From Sporolactobacillus nakayamae (GTDB lineage: Bacteria; Bacillota; Bacilli; Bacillales; Sporolactobacillaceae): a DNA stretch of 57,948 nt. The notes under the pieces were generated by a model. It saw only the letters and a list, made by a program, of their open reading frames with translations. It was not told where the DNA came from and did not search any database. Of this stretch, positions 8,832 to 20,000 are shown piece by piece. The DNA lies in contig NZ_FOOY01000025.1 in the NCBI RefSeq assembly GCF_900113325.1, positions 1-57,948 of the forward strand. The letters are read 5' to 3'. Position 1 is the first letter of the stretch; each line of letters begins with the position of its first letter. Position numbers and translations under genes: made by a program.

Positions 8832-11800
8832 TTAATCATGTTTCCTTCGAGACAATGCGGCGATTGAGCCTCCGCCAAGCAGAAGCATAATACCAATGAG
8901 CATCGTTAGCAGATCGTTGGTATCGCCGGTTGTCGGCAGATTTTTTTTATTCTTTGGCGTCGATGTTTCTTCGAGTCCTAACTGTCCTCGCTCGATTTTC
9001 GCACCGGTTTGCGGTTTAGCCGTCGGTTCAGACTTCGGCGTTCCGCCACTTTGCTGTTCGGCATCAACGCCGCGATCAATTGACGGGATCGCTTTGTTAA
9101 GTGCTGTGATTTCAACAGGTTTTTGCTGTCCTTTAGCAATTGTGAACGGAATCGGCGTCGCATCCAACTGATAACCTTTTGGTGCTTTCACCTCAACGAA
9201 TTGGTAATCCCCAGGTGCCAATCCCTTCACGATAAATTCACCATGATCATCCGTCATCCAGATCTCCGGCAAGTCCTTGCCATTTGCATCTTTTGTAACT
9301 GGATTTCCTTTGCTGTCTTGGAGCTTAAATTCTGCTCCTTGCAGCACGGCATCCTTATCGTTCGCATCCACTTTTGTCAGTTTTACATCACCCGGCGTCA
9401 GTTTATTAGTCGCCGTGATTTCAATGGCTTTCTGATCCGCTCGCGTCACCTTGAATGGAATCGGCGTCGTATCCAGATCATAGTTTGCCGGTGCCTTGGT
9501 TTCGATGAACTGATAGTCACCCTCAGGCAAGTTGCTCACTGTGAACTGCCCGTTCTCATCCGTAGTCCAGATATCTTTCAACTTATTTCCGCTCGCGTCC
9601 TTTGTCACTACGTCTCCATTACTGTCAACGAGCTTAAATTCCGCGCCTTTCAAAACAGCGTCTTGATCATTTTTATCAACCTTTGTCAGGATGACGCTGT
9701 TCACATCGTTGACTTTTGTCAGCTTCACAACGGCCGGTTTGCCTTGATCTTCGCTCTGAATGGTAAACATCTTTGGCGTTGCATTGAGCAGGTAACCATT
9801 TGGTGCTTTCGTCTCAATCAATTGATAATCGCCAGGCGCAAGTCCATCCGCCTTGATCAAGCCGTCGGTATTAGAAGTTAAACCTTCACGGACTACTTTG
9901 CCGTCCTTATCGAGGAGGTTGAATACCGCTCCTTCAAGTCCGTTGCCGTCCTGATCCACTTTCTTCAGCTCGACGGAACCTTTGTAGTTAACCGCATCAG
10001 CAGCTTTGACAACGGTTGGTGTGCCTTTAGCATGATCCGCAATTGTAAATGCGATCTTATCGGAATTAATCAGATAACCTTCCGGTGCCTTTGTTTCGAT
10101 AAAGCTGTAATCACCAGGCGCTAAGCCATCTGCCGTAACTTTACCATCTTTGTCTGATTTTAGTTGATCCTGAACAGTCTTGCCGTCAGCGTCAATAATT
10201 TTGAACTCTGCTCCTTCAAGTCCGTTGCCATCAGAATCAACCTTTGTCAATTCAGCGGAACCTTGATAATTGACCGCATCAGCAGCTTTGACAACAGTTG
10301 GTACGCCTTTTGCGTGATCTGAAATAGTAAAATCAATGTGATCGGTATTGATTAGGTAACCTTCCGGTGCTTTTGTTTCGACAAAACTGTATTTGCCAGG
10401 CTTTAAATTTTCTGCTGTGACTTTACCATTTTTATCTGATTTCAGATTTTCCTGCATGGCTTTGCCGTTGGCATCAATAATCTTGAACTCTGCTCCTTCA
10501 AGACCGTTGCCATTAGGATCAACCTTAGTCAATTCCACAGATCCCTGATAATTGATTGCATCCGGTGCTTGAACAGTCACCGGTTTGCCAAAAGCTGTTT
10601 GCGGGATCTCGAAGTCTATCTTTTTATCGTTTAAAAGGTAACCTTCCGGTGCAATAGTTTCTACAAACTGATACTTGCCCGGCTTCAGATTTTCTGCTGT
10701 GACGTTACCATTTTTATCTGATTTCAGATTTTCCTGAATCGTCTTCCCATCAGCATCAATGATTTTAAATTCGGCTCCTTCAAGAGCGTTGCCATCAGAA
10801 TCAACCTTGGTTAATTCCACTGTCCCCTTGTAGTTTACTGCGTCTGGCGCCTTAACGATTACCGGTTTGCCGGCTGCCTCATCCTTGATCGTAAAATCGA
10901 TCCTATCGGCGTTCAAAAGATAACCTTCAGGGGCCTTGGTTTCGACAAAACTATAGTTACCCGGTTTCAGATTTTCTGCTGTGACTTTACCATCTTTATC
11001 CGATTTTAATTGATCCTGAACGGTTTTACCTTCCGAATCAATAATCTTGAATTCCGCACCTTCAAGACCATTGCCACCCTGATCTACTTTTTTAAGTTCG
11101 ACAGAGCCTTGATAATTGACCGCATCTGATGCTACTACTGTTTTTGGCTCACCAGCTGCTTGATTTGCAATCTCAAAATTAATCTTATCCGTATTTAAAA
11201 CATAGCCGGTCGGTGCTTGTGTTTCTACAAAACTATAGTTACCCGGTTTCAGATTTTCTGCTATTACTTTACCGTCTTTACCTGATTTTAGTTGATCCTG
11301 AACAGTCTTGCCATTGGCATCAATAATCTTGAATTCCGCTCCTTCAAGTCCGTTCCCACTAGAATCAACCTTAATCAGTTCTACTGTTCCTTGATAATTA
11401 AAAGCTTTTCCTGCATCTACCGCAACAGGCTTCCCAGCCGCGTCTGTTGAGATCGTAAAATCAATTTTATCCGTATTTAAAACGTAACCGGTTGGTGCTT
11501 TCGTCTCAATGAATTGGTAGCTTCCCGGCGCAAGTCCATCCGCTTTGACAACACCATCTTCACTCGACTTCAGATTTTCCTGAATCGTCTTTCCATCAGC
11601 ATCGATAATCTTGAATTCCGCGTCTTTAAGACCATTGCCGTCCTTATCGACTTTCTTCAGTTCAACGGATCCTTTATAGTTGATCGCATCGCCCGCCGTT
11701 ACGACAGTCGGCTTCTCCAAGGCGCTGCCTGTAATCGTGAACTTGATTTTCTCAGTATTGATCAAGTATCCGTCCGGTGCTTTGGTTTCAACAAAGAAGT

Positions 11801-14800
11801 AGGTGCCCGGTGCCAAGGTCTCTTTGCTTTGAACCACGCCGTCCTTGTCAGAGGTCAGACCTTCCTGCACTGTTTTTCCATCTTTATCAACAATGCTGAA
11901 GATCGCATCCATGAGTCCATGGCCATCGCTATCGGTCTTGATCAGTTTCGCACTGCCCTGATAATCAGTCAACGTTCCTGCGTTAACATCAGGTAACTGA
12001 TTGTTCGCGTTCTTCACTACCGTAAATTCGATTGATTTTGTGTTAACCAGATAACCACTTGGCGCTGTTGTTTCCGTTAAACGGTAATTCCCAGCCGGCA
12101 GACCTGTGAGTACCACCTTGCCGTCGGTTCCGCTCTTGATTTCCGAGCCGTAATTATAGGGAACATACACGCTGCCTATACGCTGATCCAGCTTGAAAAC
12201 CGCACCCGGAAGCAATTTTCCGTCAGTATCTTTCTTGGTCAGTGTGACTTTATTCTGCTTATCAACAATTGTTGTATACACGCCGTCAACTGTTGAATCT
12301 GCATTTATTTTCACCGGTGTACCTGTGACAAGAGCATTACTGATCGTATAGCCTTCCGGCGCTTGAACTTCCTTCAGAAGATAGTCGCCAAAACGGATAT
12401 TTCCAAAGGTCAAAGTTCCATCTTCCGCTGTTGTTCCCGTCCGCAGCAGCTGGGTATTATCCTTATCCCACAATTCAAACGTTGCACCTGGGAGAATTTG
12501 ACCGATCTCCCCATTTTTCAAAACGCGCAACGTGCCTTTTTTCCCGGTTGCAGAGCCGCCGCCGGTTGAAAGCGCAACGGTGATCTTTTGCGTCGTATCC
12601 TGCGTAACGGTTTGCACATTGTCGCCGCTTATTTTTACTTGGTTTGTGACATCTTCACTTGTACCGGCAATGTTAATGACCGAACGGTATTGAACGGCAT
12701 AGGCGCGATCGATGTGCTTGTAGGCTCCGATAAATTTCAGCACGAATTGCTGCTTTCCAGTCGTGTTATCCGTTGTAATCGTTAACGTGTAATCTTTGCC
12801 GCGCTGCAACTCTTTATCCTTATTCGGAGCAAGGTTACTACCCGTAGATATCGCTCCGTTTCCATCATATTGGGCTTCATAGACATGGAATGAACTCTCA
12901 TCCAAAATCTGATTATCGGACGGATCGTCGGTAACCGTCACATCATCCAATGCGGACTGACTCGGATTCACATTGACAAACCAGTTGACGTAGTTCCCGT
13001 TTTGGACACCATTCTTAGTGACCAACGAGCCGCCATTCGTAATTGACACGGTGCCGGTGATTTGGCGATCCGGATACCCCTCATTGTGATAGGTTGCGAC
13101 ATTTTTGTAGCTACTTGCACCATTGACGATCTGACCATCCAAGGATGTCTTGAACTCAACCATATATTGGTTGGTATCGTCTTTATCCGTCTTGAATTTC
13201 ACAGTCAGCGTTTGATTATTGTCTGCGGACGGTTCAATGACATCATATTTTGACGGATCAAGCGAAGCACCCTCTTTAATCGATCCGCCTGAATTGATCG
13301 TATAACTCTTCACAACTACCGATCCGGAAACGAACTTCTGATTGCCGGTAATCGGGTCGGTGATCGACGCATTGTTGGCCTTTTCGCCGTTGTAGTTGAC
13401 ACCGACTTTCCATGTGATCACTTTATCTACCGCATTGTAACTGCCATTTTTAAAACCGTTGAATTGAGTTTGACCATTAATATTGAAATCGGCACTTGCG
13501 TCATTCGTGCGATCCTTGCCGTATTGGTCGGTCCACGTTGCGGTGGCTGAGTTTTTCACATTCTTTTGATTCGAAAAATTGACGTTGAATTTGGTTGTAT
13601 AAGAAATCGTGAATTTGCTGCTCGTTTTCGCGTAATCTCCGATGAACGCAAGGTTAAACCCTTTATTGTCGGGCTTCAGCGTGAGCGTATAGTCTTTATC
13701 TTTTACAAGCGAATAGTTGTTTTTATCGGTATCCACTATTTTGAGCGAGTCGGAAACATACGACAGTCCGCCGCTCGCAAACGTGTCATCCAGCTTCCAG
13801 TTGTTCATTTCATATTTATTTTTATTAATTGTGAGATTCCAACCCACAGTTTTCTTAGTGTAGTTGATGTTGGAATAACCTTTGGTAATATTCTGCTGCG
13901 TCGCTTGGCCGCCTGAACTACCGCTGCTTCCGGTTCCGGTGGCTGCGTCATTTTTAAAATTGGTCGGATTTTCAATAATCACACCATTTTTGACTTTGGT
14001 CTGGTAGGTGATTACGTATGCAGAGGTCACCTTGTCATTGAAATGTATGGTGAATCCGGTACTTGTTTTTTCAAGTGTATAGTCCGTACCTTCCTTAAGC
14101 GTATCACCCAGTTTAGGTGTCGTTCCGTCAAACGAATCGACCTTTTGCACGTTCAATCCATCCACTAACTTCAAATCTGCTGAATTAAAGTTATCGGTAA
14201 TTGTCGCCTTATCTTTCGCAATTTCTTTCTCACCGAAATTGTAGTTGATTTTCCAGCTGAAGGTTTGCGAATCACCATCATAACCGATATTTGACTTTTC
14301 AATCGTTTTTCCATAATTCGCCGTGACAGAGGCTTCAGCAGGGATGGGGTCGAATTCATTCCCGCCAAATGTTGCATGGTTAATGAACTTTACTGCTCCG
14401 CCATCATCCGGCTTCGCTGAATTATCAATACTCGTGGTATAGACTAAGCGATAGGCAGAATGGATCATTTCTTTAAAAGTCACATTTCCATTTGAATCAA
14501 CATTATATTTGGATGGATCCACCTTATCACCTGGTGTGACCTTGCCATCAATCGCCACATTCAGTTGATAGACTTCTACAGATTTAAAGGTTAGACCAGT
14601 CGGAAAATCTTCCGTTATTTTAGCATTCGTTACCTTTTCCAGTTCCTTGTTCACATCAACATTCCAAGTAACTTGGGTTGGATTCAAGCCTTTATCCAGT
14701 GCCCCACTTTTATCAATCGTACTTTTTACATCCGGTTTAAAATGTACCGTTACGATCGGTGACTCACTATTCACCGGAAAACTGATATTCTGATCAACCG

Positions 14801-15995
14801 AACCTGTGATTTCTTTTTCGTCGAATTCGGTATTTACAAACAGTGTCCCATGCACATCCGAATTATCCTTTACTTGATCATTAAAAGTCATGACCACATG
14901 GCCGTTCATGTCTACAGTAAAGGTACCGTAGTCATCAAGCGTTCCACTAATAGGATTATGCATTTTAAAAATACTTGGCAGATCAAATTCATAGGTGTCC
15001 CCAGCATTGATCGTATCGCCGAGAGCATCCGGGATCGCCCACGTAAAATTGATATTCGCAGGATCATCCGTATTTGCCGGATTATCTTCGTCGAAAGGCT
15101 TGCCATCCTTATCCGTCAAAGTCACACCGGTTAGAATGTTCTGCGTTATTTTTTTCGCCGCTTGTGTTGTGGCGAGGCTGCTGAAGCCGCGCTCAATCTT
15201 CTTTTCGCTATCCTTAGCCCCTTCGTCAGCCTTCGCTTCCGGCTTGCTTGGTTCCACTGAACTGCTATCATCCTGTTTTGTTTGTTCAGAGGAAGCATCA
15301 GGAGCCTTCGTTGCTTCCTTCGCCGGCTCAGACGACGATGCATCTGCTTGTTTCTGTCCGTCATCCGAGGATGCAGAGCTCCCATCCTGGTCAGTTGTTG
15401 CGGCTTTCACGGGTACTTCCAATTTCTGAACCTGGTTTTCACCAAGGTCAAATGGAAGTTCAAGCTTCGTCGTATCCTTATCGATTTGTGCGGCAAAGAT
15501 TGCGTCAAATTTTATTTTTCCAGTCGCATTCGTCAGGTTCTTCGCCTGATCATTAAAATGAATCGTCAATTTATTGGCGTCGGTCGTATTGTCTGAAGAG
15601 GCAACCTTATACGTACCAATAACTTGGTCGCCGTTCGTGACATCGCCGCTGATCTCTTTATCAATTTTTAGTTCTTTCGGTACCTGAACAGTTATCTCTT
15701 TATCGGGGCTCAGCGTCACGCCCTCTTTTTGTGACCAACTGTATTCAAGATGCACGGCATCTCCGGTTACCAGCGGATTGCTGTCCGCCTTTGCCAGATC
15801 AACCTCCTGATTAGTGTGATCGGTAACCCGTACCGAATCAAAAAACGGATGGCCCGCTGCTTCGTCCGCCTGCGCTCTTCCAATAGAAAAATTGCTGAAT
15901 TGTGCTGCAACGACAAGTGTTGACAGTAGTACAATGAATAGGTTCCTCAGCGGCCGGTTTTTCCTGCCGTAGCGCGCTTTCCGCGTTGCTCTCAT
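8832..15995 (-). CDS. Giant LPXTG surface protein with 12 CnaB domains
   Basis: 2387-aa wall-anchored adhesin. The signal peptide is residues 1-43 with cleavage expected after AQA. An N-terminal beta-sandwich region comes next, then a Ser/Ala/Glu/Lys-rich low-complexity linker (198-272). Several collagen-binding-like modules follow (about 275-1145, recurring form WxVxxN...VTDxF). Twelve CnaB/SpaA prealbumin-like domains (about 1150-2300) and a sorting signal LPTTG (2353-2357) with hydrophobic segment and RRKHD tail complete it. In most CnaB units the Lys of VELxKVD and the Glu of FxETKAPxGY are kept, as needed for internal isopeptide bonds. ATG 15995 follows AAAGGATG. Likely roles are host or surface adhesion, biofilm or cell stalk rigidity. 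The ligand is unknown. Confidence 0.93.
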   Translation of the reverse strand: MRATRKARYGRKNRPLRNLFIVLLSTLVVAAQFSNFSIGRAQADEAAGHPFFDSVRVTDHTNQEVDLAKADSNPLVTGDAVHLEYSWSQKEGVTLSPDKEITVQVPKELKIDKEISGDVTNGDQVIGTYKVASSDNTTDANKLTIHFNDQAKNLTNATGKIKFDAIFAAQIDKDTTKLELPFDLGENQVQKLEVPVKAATTDQDGSSASSDDGQKQADASSSEPAKEATKAPDASSEQTKQDDSSSVEPSKPEAKADEGAKDSEKKIERGFSSLATTQAAKKITQNILTGVTLTDKDGKPFDEDNPANTDDPANINFTWAIPDALGDTINAGDTYEFDLPSIFKMHNPISGTLDDYGTFTVDMNGHVVMTFNDQVKDNSDVHGTLFVNTEFDEKEITGSVDQNISFPVNSESPIVTVHFKPDVKSTIDKSGALDKGLNPTQVTWNVDVNKELEKVTNAKITEDFPTGLTFKSVEVYQLNVAIDGKVTPGDKVDPSKYNVDSNGNVTFKEMIHSAYRLVYTTSIDNSAKPDDGGAVKFINHATFGGNEFDPIPAEASVTANYGKTIEKSNIGYDGDSQTFSWKINYNFGEKEIAKDKATITDNFNSADLKLVDGLNVQKVDSFDGTTPKLGDTLKEGTDYTLEKTSTGFTIHFNDKVTSAYVITYQTKVKNGVIIENPTNFKNDAATGTGSSGSSGGQATQQNITKGYSNINYTKKTVGWNLTINKNKYEMNNWKLDDTFASGGLSYVSDSLKIVDTDKNNYSLVKDKDYTLTLKPDNKGFNLAFIGDYAKTSSKFTISYTTKFNVNFSNQKNVKNSATATWTDQYGKDRTNDASADFNINGQTQFNGFKNGSYNAVDKVITWKVGVNYNGEKANNASITDPITGNQKFVSGSVVVKSYTINSGGSIKEGASLDPSKYDVIEPSADNNQTLTVKFKTDKDDTNQYMVEFKTSLDGQIVNGASSYKNVATYHNEGYPDRQITGTVSITNGGSLVTKNGVQNGNYVNWFVNVNPSQSALDDVTVTDDPSDNQILDESSFHVYEAQYDGNGAISTGSNLAPNKDKELQRGKDYTLTITTDNTTGKQQFVLKFIGAYKHIDRAYAVQYRSVINIAGTSEDVTNQVKISGDNVQTVTQDTTQKITVALSTGGGSATGKKGTLRVLKNGEIGQILPGATFELWDKDNTQLLRTGTTAEDGTLTFGNIRFGDYLLKEVQAPEGYTISNALVTGTPVKINADSTVDGVYTTIVDKQNKVTLTKKDTDGKLLPGAVFKLDQRIGSVYVPYNYGSEIKSGTDGKVVLTGLPAGNYRLTETTAPSGYLVNTKSIEFTVVKNANNQLPDVNAGTLTDYQGSAKLIKTDSDGHGLMDAIFSIVDKDGKTVQEGLTSDKDGVVQSKETLAPGTYFFVETKAPDGYLINTEKIKFTITGSALEKPTVVTAGDAINYKGSVELKKVDKDGNGLKDAEFKIIDADGKTIQENLKSSEDGVVKADGLAPGSYQFIETKAPTGYVLNTDKIDFTISTDAAGKPVAVDAGKAFNYQGTVELIKVDSSGNGLEGAEFKIIDANGKTVQDQLKSGKDGKVIAENLKPGNYSFVETQAPTGYVLNTDKINFEIANQAAGEPKTVVASDAVNYQGSVELKKVDQGGNGLEGAEFKIIDSEGKTVQDQLKSDKDGKVTAENLKPGNYSFVETKAPEGYLLNADRIDFTIKDEAAGKPVIVKAPDAVNYKGTVELTKVDSDGNALEGAEFKIIDADGKTIQENLKSDKNGNVTAENLKPGKYQFVETIAPEGYLLNDKKIDFEIPQTAFGKPVTVQAPDAINYQGSVELTKVDPNGNGLEGAEFKIIDANGKAMQENLKSDKNGKVTAENLKPGKYSFVETKAPEGYLINTDHIDFTISDHAKGVPTVVKAADAVNYQGSAELTKVDSDGNGLEGAEFKIIDADGKTVQDQLKSDKDGKVTADGLAPGDYSFIETKAPEGYLINSDKIAFTIADHAKGTPTVVKAADAVNYKGSVELKKVDQDGNGLEGAVFNLLDKDGKVVREGLTSNTDGLIKADGLAPGDYQLIETKAPNGYLLNATPKMFTIQSEDQGKPAVVKLTKVNDVNSVILTKVDKNDQDAVLKGAEFKLVDSNGDVVTKDASGNKLKDIWTTDENGQFTVSNLPEGDYQFIETKAPANYDLDTTPIPFKVTRADQKAIEITATNKLTPGDVKLTKVDANDKDAVLQGAEFKLQDSKGNPVTKDANGKDLPEIWMTDDHGEFIVKGLAPGDYQFVEVKAPKGYQLDATPIPFTIAKGQQKPVEITALNKAIPSIDRGVDAEQQSGGTPKSEPTAKPQTGAKIERGQLGLEETSTPKNKKNLPTTGDTNDLLTMLIGIMLLLGGGSIAALSRRKHD
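9690..11965 (-). repeat. Eight homogeneous CnaB-coding repeats of about 282 bp
   Basis: Domains 3 to 10 of the adhesin are about 94 residues each and share the frame GSVELxKVDxxGNGLEGAEF, DGKTxQ, LKPGxYxFVETKAPxGYLxN. Strong nucleotide identity between neighbours suggests expansion by unequal exchange. Domains 1, 2, 11 and 12 are more diverged and differ in length. Confidence 0.8.
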
Positions 15996-16578
15996 CTACA
16001 TTCATCCTTTCTATTTATCTACTGATTCACAAGACAAAAAAGAGATACAGAGACTAATAACGGTGACCCCTTGTCCTTCTCGCGCGCCTTACCTTGTGAA
16101 AACGTAAAGTTCATTCGCCCCAAGCAGAATCATTTTCAGAACGATTTTTAATAAATTCTCTGATTCGTAGAATATGCTGCTTTGGTCACCGTTTATCAGG
16201 AATTATTTGGTAACGGTTTCAAATTATTGGTAACTGTTACTGCTTTTCTTGGTTATGCACGCGATAATGACATTGAGACCGTTCAGGGACATTAGGTGAT
16301 ATAAAATGATCAGGTCAAGTGACTAGAATAGACAGTGGTTGTTATGGCGGGTTATTGGCCGGGACATACGATTCAGAGCCACATTTTCATGCATCATTCT
16401 AAAACCTCCCGATTCTTTCGTGCGAAAAAAAGGAATACACACAGTTTGTGTCGGTTTTCCAACAACTTCCACATTTTGCTTGTGATTCCTTCGCATTAGA
16501 CTATAATTTCATTATACTTAGCTGAACTATACAGATTCTGAACTAATATATATTACCCTCTTAAAAGGAAAATAAATC
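15996..16578 (-). promoter_or_regulatory. Upstream region of the CnaB gene with repeated GGTMACNGTT boxes
   Basis: This 580-bp gap holds four copies of GGTMACNGTT. One is inverted at 16059-16068 and three are direct at 16184-16193, 16209-16218 and 16229-16238. The direct copies are 25 and 20 nt apart, near whole helical turns. This is what sites for a DNA-binding regulator look like. A TATTCT at about 16170-16177 on the minus strand is a possible -10. No gene was seen here. Confidence 0.5.
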
Positions 16579-16948
16579 ATGCATGAACTCGATCACTTTT
16601 TACAGAAGAATTTTCCAAAACTTGTTCTTGCACCTTCATTAACTGATCAATGGGGCGCCAGTCTTCACTTTCCCTTGGCTCAGGGGATCTATCAATTCGA
16701 AAAAGATGGCAGCCTGTAATGAAGATTTTCCTCCATTGAACCCCCGGTTTGGCACAAAGCACAGCTTCACTTACCCTGATCTTTTCTTCATTAACATCAC
16801 GAAACGGCTCATTTATTTCGTCTATGATGACCGCGGATGCGAACTCATCGCCACTGATAAAGCGACACTCCAACCAATCTATGAAAAATATAGCTGCTGG
16901 CTTGATGACTTCGAACGTGAGCATGCAGCATCTCTTTTTACAAGCTGA
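16579..16948 (+). pseudogene. DUF3885-like gene, decayed
   Basis: An ATG at 16579 with AAAGGAA in front opens 46 residues like the N-terminus of DUF3885 proteins (HFLQKNFPKL, DQWGASLHF) and stops at a TAA. In another frame, 16706-16948 gives 80 residues that match my memory of the C-terminal part of the same family (LFFINITKRLIYFVYDDRGC, IYEKY, a C-terminal DFERE). The middle of the usual roughly 200-residue domain is missing and the two parts are out of frame, so a deletion has removed the core. DUF3885 has no known function. Confidence 0.7.
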
Positions 16949-16950
16949 AA

Positions 16951-16986
16951 AAAGGCACCCGATCATAACTAAGATCGAGTGCCTTT
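16951..16986. terminator. Terminator between the DUF3885 remnant and the SdrD-like gene
   Basis: Two-part stem AAAGGCAC / GTGCCTTT plus CGATC / GATCG with one mismatch. T-runs flank it on both strands (CCTTTTTTC on the minus side). It serves the convergent SdrD-like gene, which ends at 17002. Confidence 0.75.
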
Positions 16987-17001
16987 GATTTTACTGTTTG
17001 T

Positions 17002-20000
17002 TTAGTTCTTTCTGCGTCGTCTTGAGAAAATGGTTAAGAATCCACCACCTATCAAGAGAATCGCTCCGACTGCCATCGTCATCATGTCGTTGGTGTCGCC
17101 GGTAATTGGAAGTCCCTTAGTTCCTTTAACTTTTGGTTTCTTTGTCGTTTGCGTTTCCGCTTCAACGCCTCGAACCAGAACTAAGTGATACTTGCCAGTT
17201 GCAAGACCTTTGAAGTTGACGTTGCCTTCCTCGTCGGCCATAACACCGCGAACAATGACGTGTCCGTTTTCGTCAACCACGTTGTAGATGGCGCCTGGTT
17301 CTCCACCTTTCAATACTAGCGGCACAGTTTCTTCTACAAAACCAAAATCGAGAGTAAGATCTTGATCGCCGTCATTAAGCAGGTTGCCAGATTCAGCCTT
17401 CCAAGTTGAAGAATCTTTTGATTTATCATTTGTTCCATTTTCCTTGGCAGGAATGAGACCTTTTAGAGCGCCTTTCGAAGCATCTCGATCAATGCTTACT
17501 GTATAGTGCTGTCCTTCTGGTAATGATGGCAGATTGCTGAATTCATAATGACCTTCGCTGTCTGTCTTGACCTGGTTCACTTCATTACCATTCAAATCAG
17601 TAACAGGTTTTCCGTCTGGTCCTGTAATAACTATGACAACACCTGGAATACCAGACTCACCTTTGTCCTGAACGCCGTTTTTATTTTTGTCGAGCCAGAT
17701 ATAATCGCCGACGGATACAGACTTTTCAATGAAACCAAAGTCTAGGGATAGATCTTTATCACCATCATTAAACAAGTTGCCCGACTCACTTCTCCAAGTT
17801 GAGGAATCTTTGCCTTTATCACTCGATCCATTTTCCTTGGTTGGTGCCAGATTTATCAGTGCTTGCTTCGAAGTATCTTTATCAATACTTACCTTATAGT
17901 GTTCTCCGGCTGGTAACGATGGCAAATTGGTAAATCCATAGTGACCATCCTTATCAGTCTTTGTTGATGTGATTTCCTTGCCGTCATTGTCTTTTACAGT
18001 CTGTCCGTTTGGACCCTTGATTGTAACTGTCACGCCTTCGATGCCTTTTTCGTTATCGTTCTGAATACCATCTTTATTCTTGTCTAACCATACATAGTCT
18101 CCGACGGATACAGACTTCTGAATGAATCCAAAGTCCAAGGTTGGATCTTTGTCGCCATTTTTAGTCAAGTCGCTTGATTCAGCTTTCCAGGTAGAAGAGT
18201 CCTTAGCTGAATCCTCACCTGCTTTTTCTTTTGTCGGAATCAGATTGTTCAGTGCATCCTTCGATGCATTCTGATCAATTGTAACCGTGTAGTGTTTGCC
18301 TTCTGGAAGAGCGGGTAGGTTCCCAAATTCATAATGACCTTTAGAGTCAGTCTTGGTTGCCTTAACTTCGTTACCGAAAACATCGATTACTGGTTTGCCA
18401 TTTGGTCCAATGACGTTGACCACGACACTTTCAATTCCGGACTCATTATTATCCTGAATACCATTTTTATTCTTATCAAGCCAGATATAATCTCCAACAG
18501 ATACCGAATTCTCAATATATCCGAAGTCTAGCGTTGGATCACTATCTCCATCATTGATCAAATCTGTTGACTCCGCATTTCCCGTGGAGGAATCCTCCGC
18601 TCTTGTTCCCTCACCTGTTTGAGTTGGGATCAAGTTCGTTAATGCTTCCTTCGTTGTATCGTCCGTAACAATACTTACCGTATAATGTTTTCCTGACGGT
18701 AATGCCGGAAGATTATCGAATTCATAGTGACCGGTTTTCCCGTCTTTGGTTTCGGTTCGCCGCTCACCTACCGGATCACCGTATACATCCGTTACGGATT
18801 GACCATCCGGACCAGTGATTCTAACTGTTACATTATTTATGCCGGTGTTACCATCATCCTGTTTGCCATTGCGATTCACGTCTTTCCAGACATAATCGCC
18901 GACCGACACAGATTTTTCTATATAACCAAAATCTAAAGTTGGGTCATCATTGTTATTATTTGGAAGAAACACAGAGTTCACAAAACCAGTTGATGAATCT
19001 TTTGCCAGATCACTTCCTTGACCAGCTAGAGTTGTGATTAAGTTGGCCAACGCTGACTTAGAGCTCTCTGCATCAGTATCAATGGTGACTCGATACAGTT
19101 GCCCTGGTAATAGCGCTGGCAAGTTCGTGAATTTGTAATAGCCCTTATTTCCGTTCTTATCATCGGTAGTTGTCTTTGGATTTACGTCATCTCCATAGAC
19201 ATCTTTTACTGGATGCTCCCCATATTGATCAACCATCGTTAAACGAACTTGGACCCCATTAATTCCTTGTTCATTGTCCTGTTGAATACCATCGCGATTG
19301 ATATCTTTCCAGACATAGTCACCAACGGACACCGATTTTTCAACAAAGCCAAAATCAAGGCTCTGATCTTTGTCTCCATTTTCCGTTAAAGCTTTCGCTG
19401 TCTCTGTCCATGTGGACGAATCATTTTCGTTATTATCACCCTGACCGGCCAATGTTGGAATTAGATTAGTCAATGCCGAAGCTGATTGATCCTGATCGAT
19501 CGTGACCTGATAACGCTGATCACTCGGCAGAGCCGGTAAATCCGGGAACAGGTAGTAGCCGTCTTTTCCAGTTGTCTCGTTTTTCTTCGTTGTTTGTATC
19601 AACACTTCATTGCCAAAAACATCGGTGACCGTCGATTTAATGACTTGACCGTCAGCATCCACAACCGATACGCTCAATTGAACGCCATTGATGCCTTTCT
19701 CACCGTCCTGTTGAATGCCGTCGCGGTTCATGTCTTTCCAAACATAGTTACCGACAGAAACCGATTTTTCAATATATCCGAAATCCAGTGTTGGATCATT
19801 ATCTTTATCATTCGGAAGCAAAATGGAATCTGCAAAATTCGACGATGAATCTTGTGTTTTGTCGCCCCGACCGGCCAGTGTCGGAATCAAATTGTTCAGT
19901 GCATCGGCCGGCTGATCCAAATCAACTGTAACCCGATACAATTGCCCCGGAAGTAGTGCCGGCAGATTGTCAAATTGATAGTAGCCTTTATTTCCATCTT

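Noticed and set aside
9123-9881. 252-codon plus-strand ORF within the CnaB gene
   Set aside because: Antisense shadow of a repeat-rich gene. It keeps open because the repeats are alike, and it has no start signal.
15146-15596. Overlapping ORFs in the low-complexity linker region
   Set aside because: Frames stay open through Ser/Ala/Glu codon bias of the true gene.
16577-16966. 129-codon minus-strand ORF
   Set aside because: It is the antisense of the DUF3885 remnant and has no own signal.
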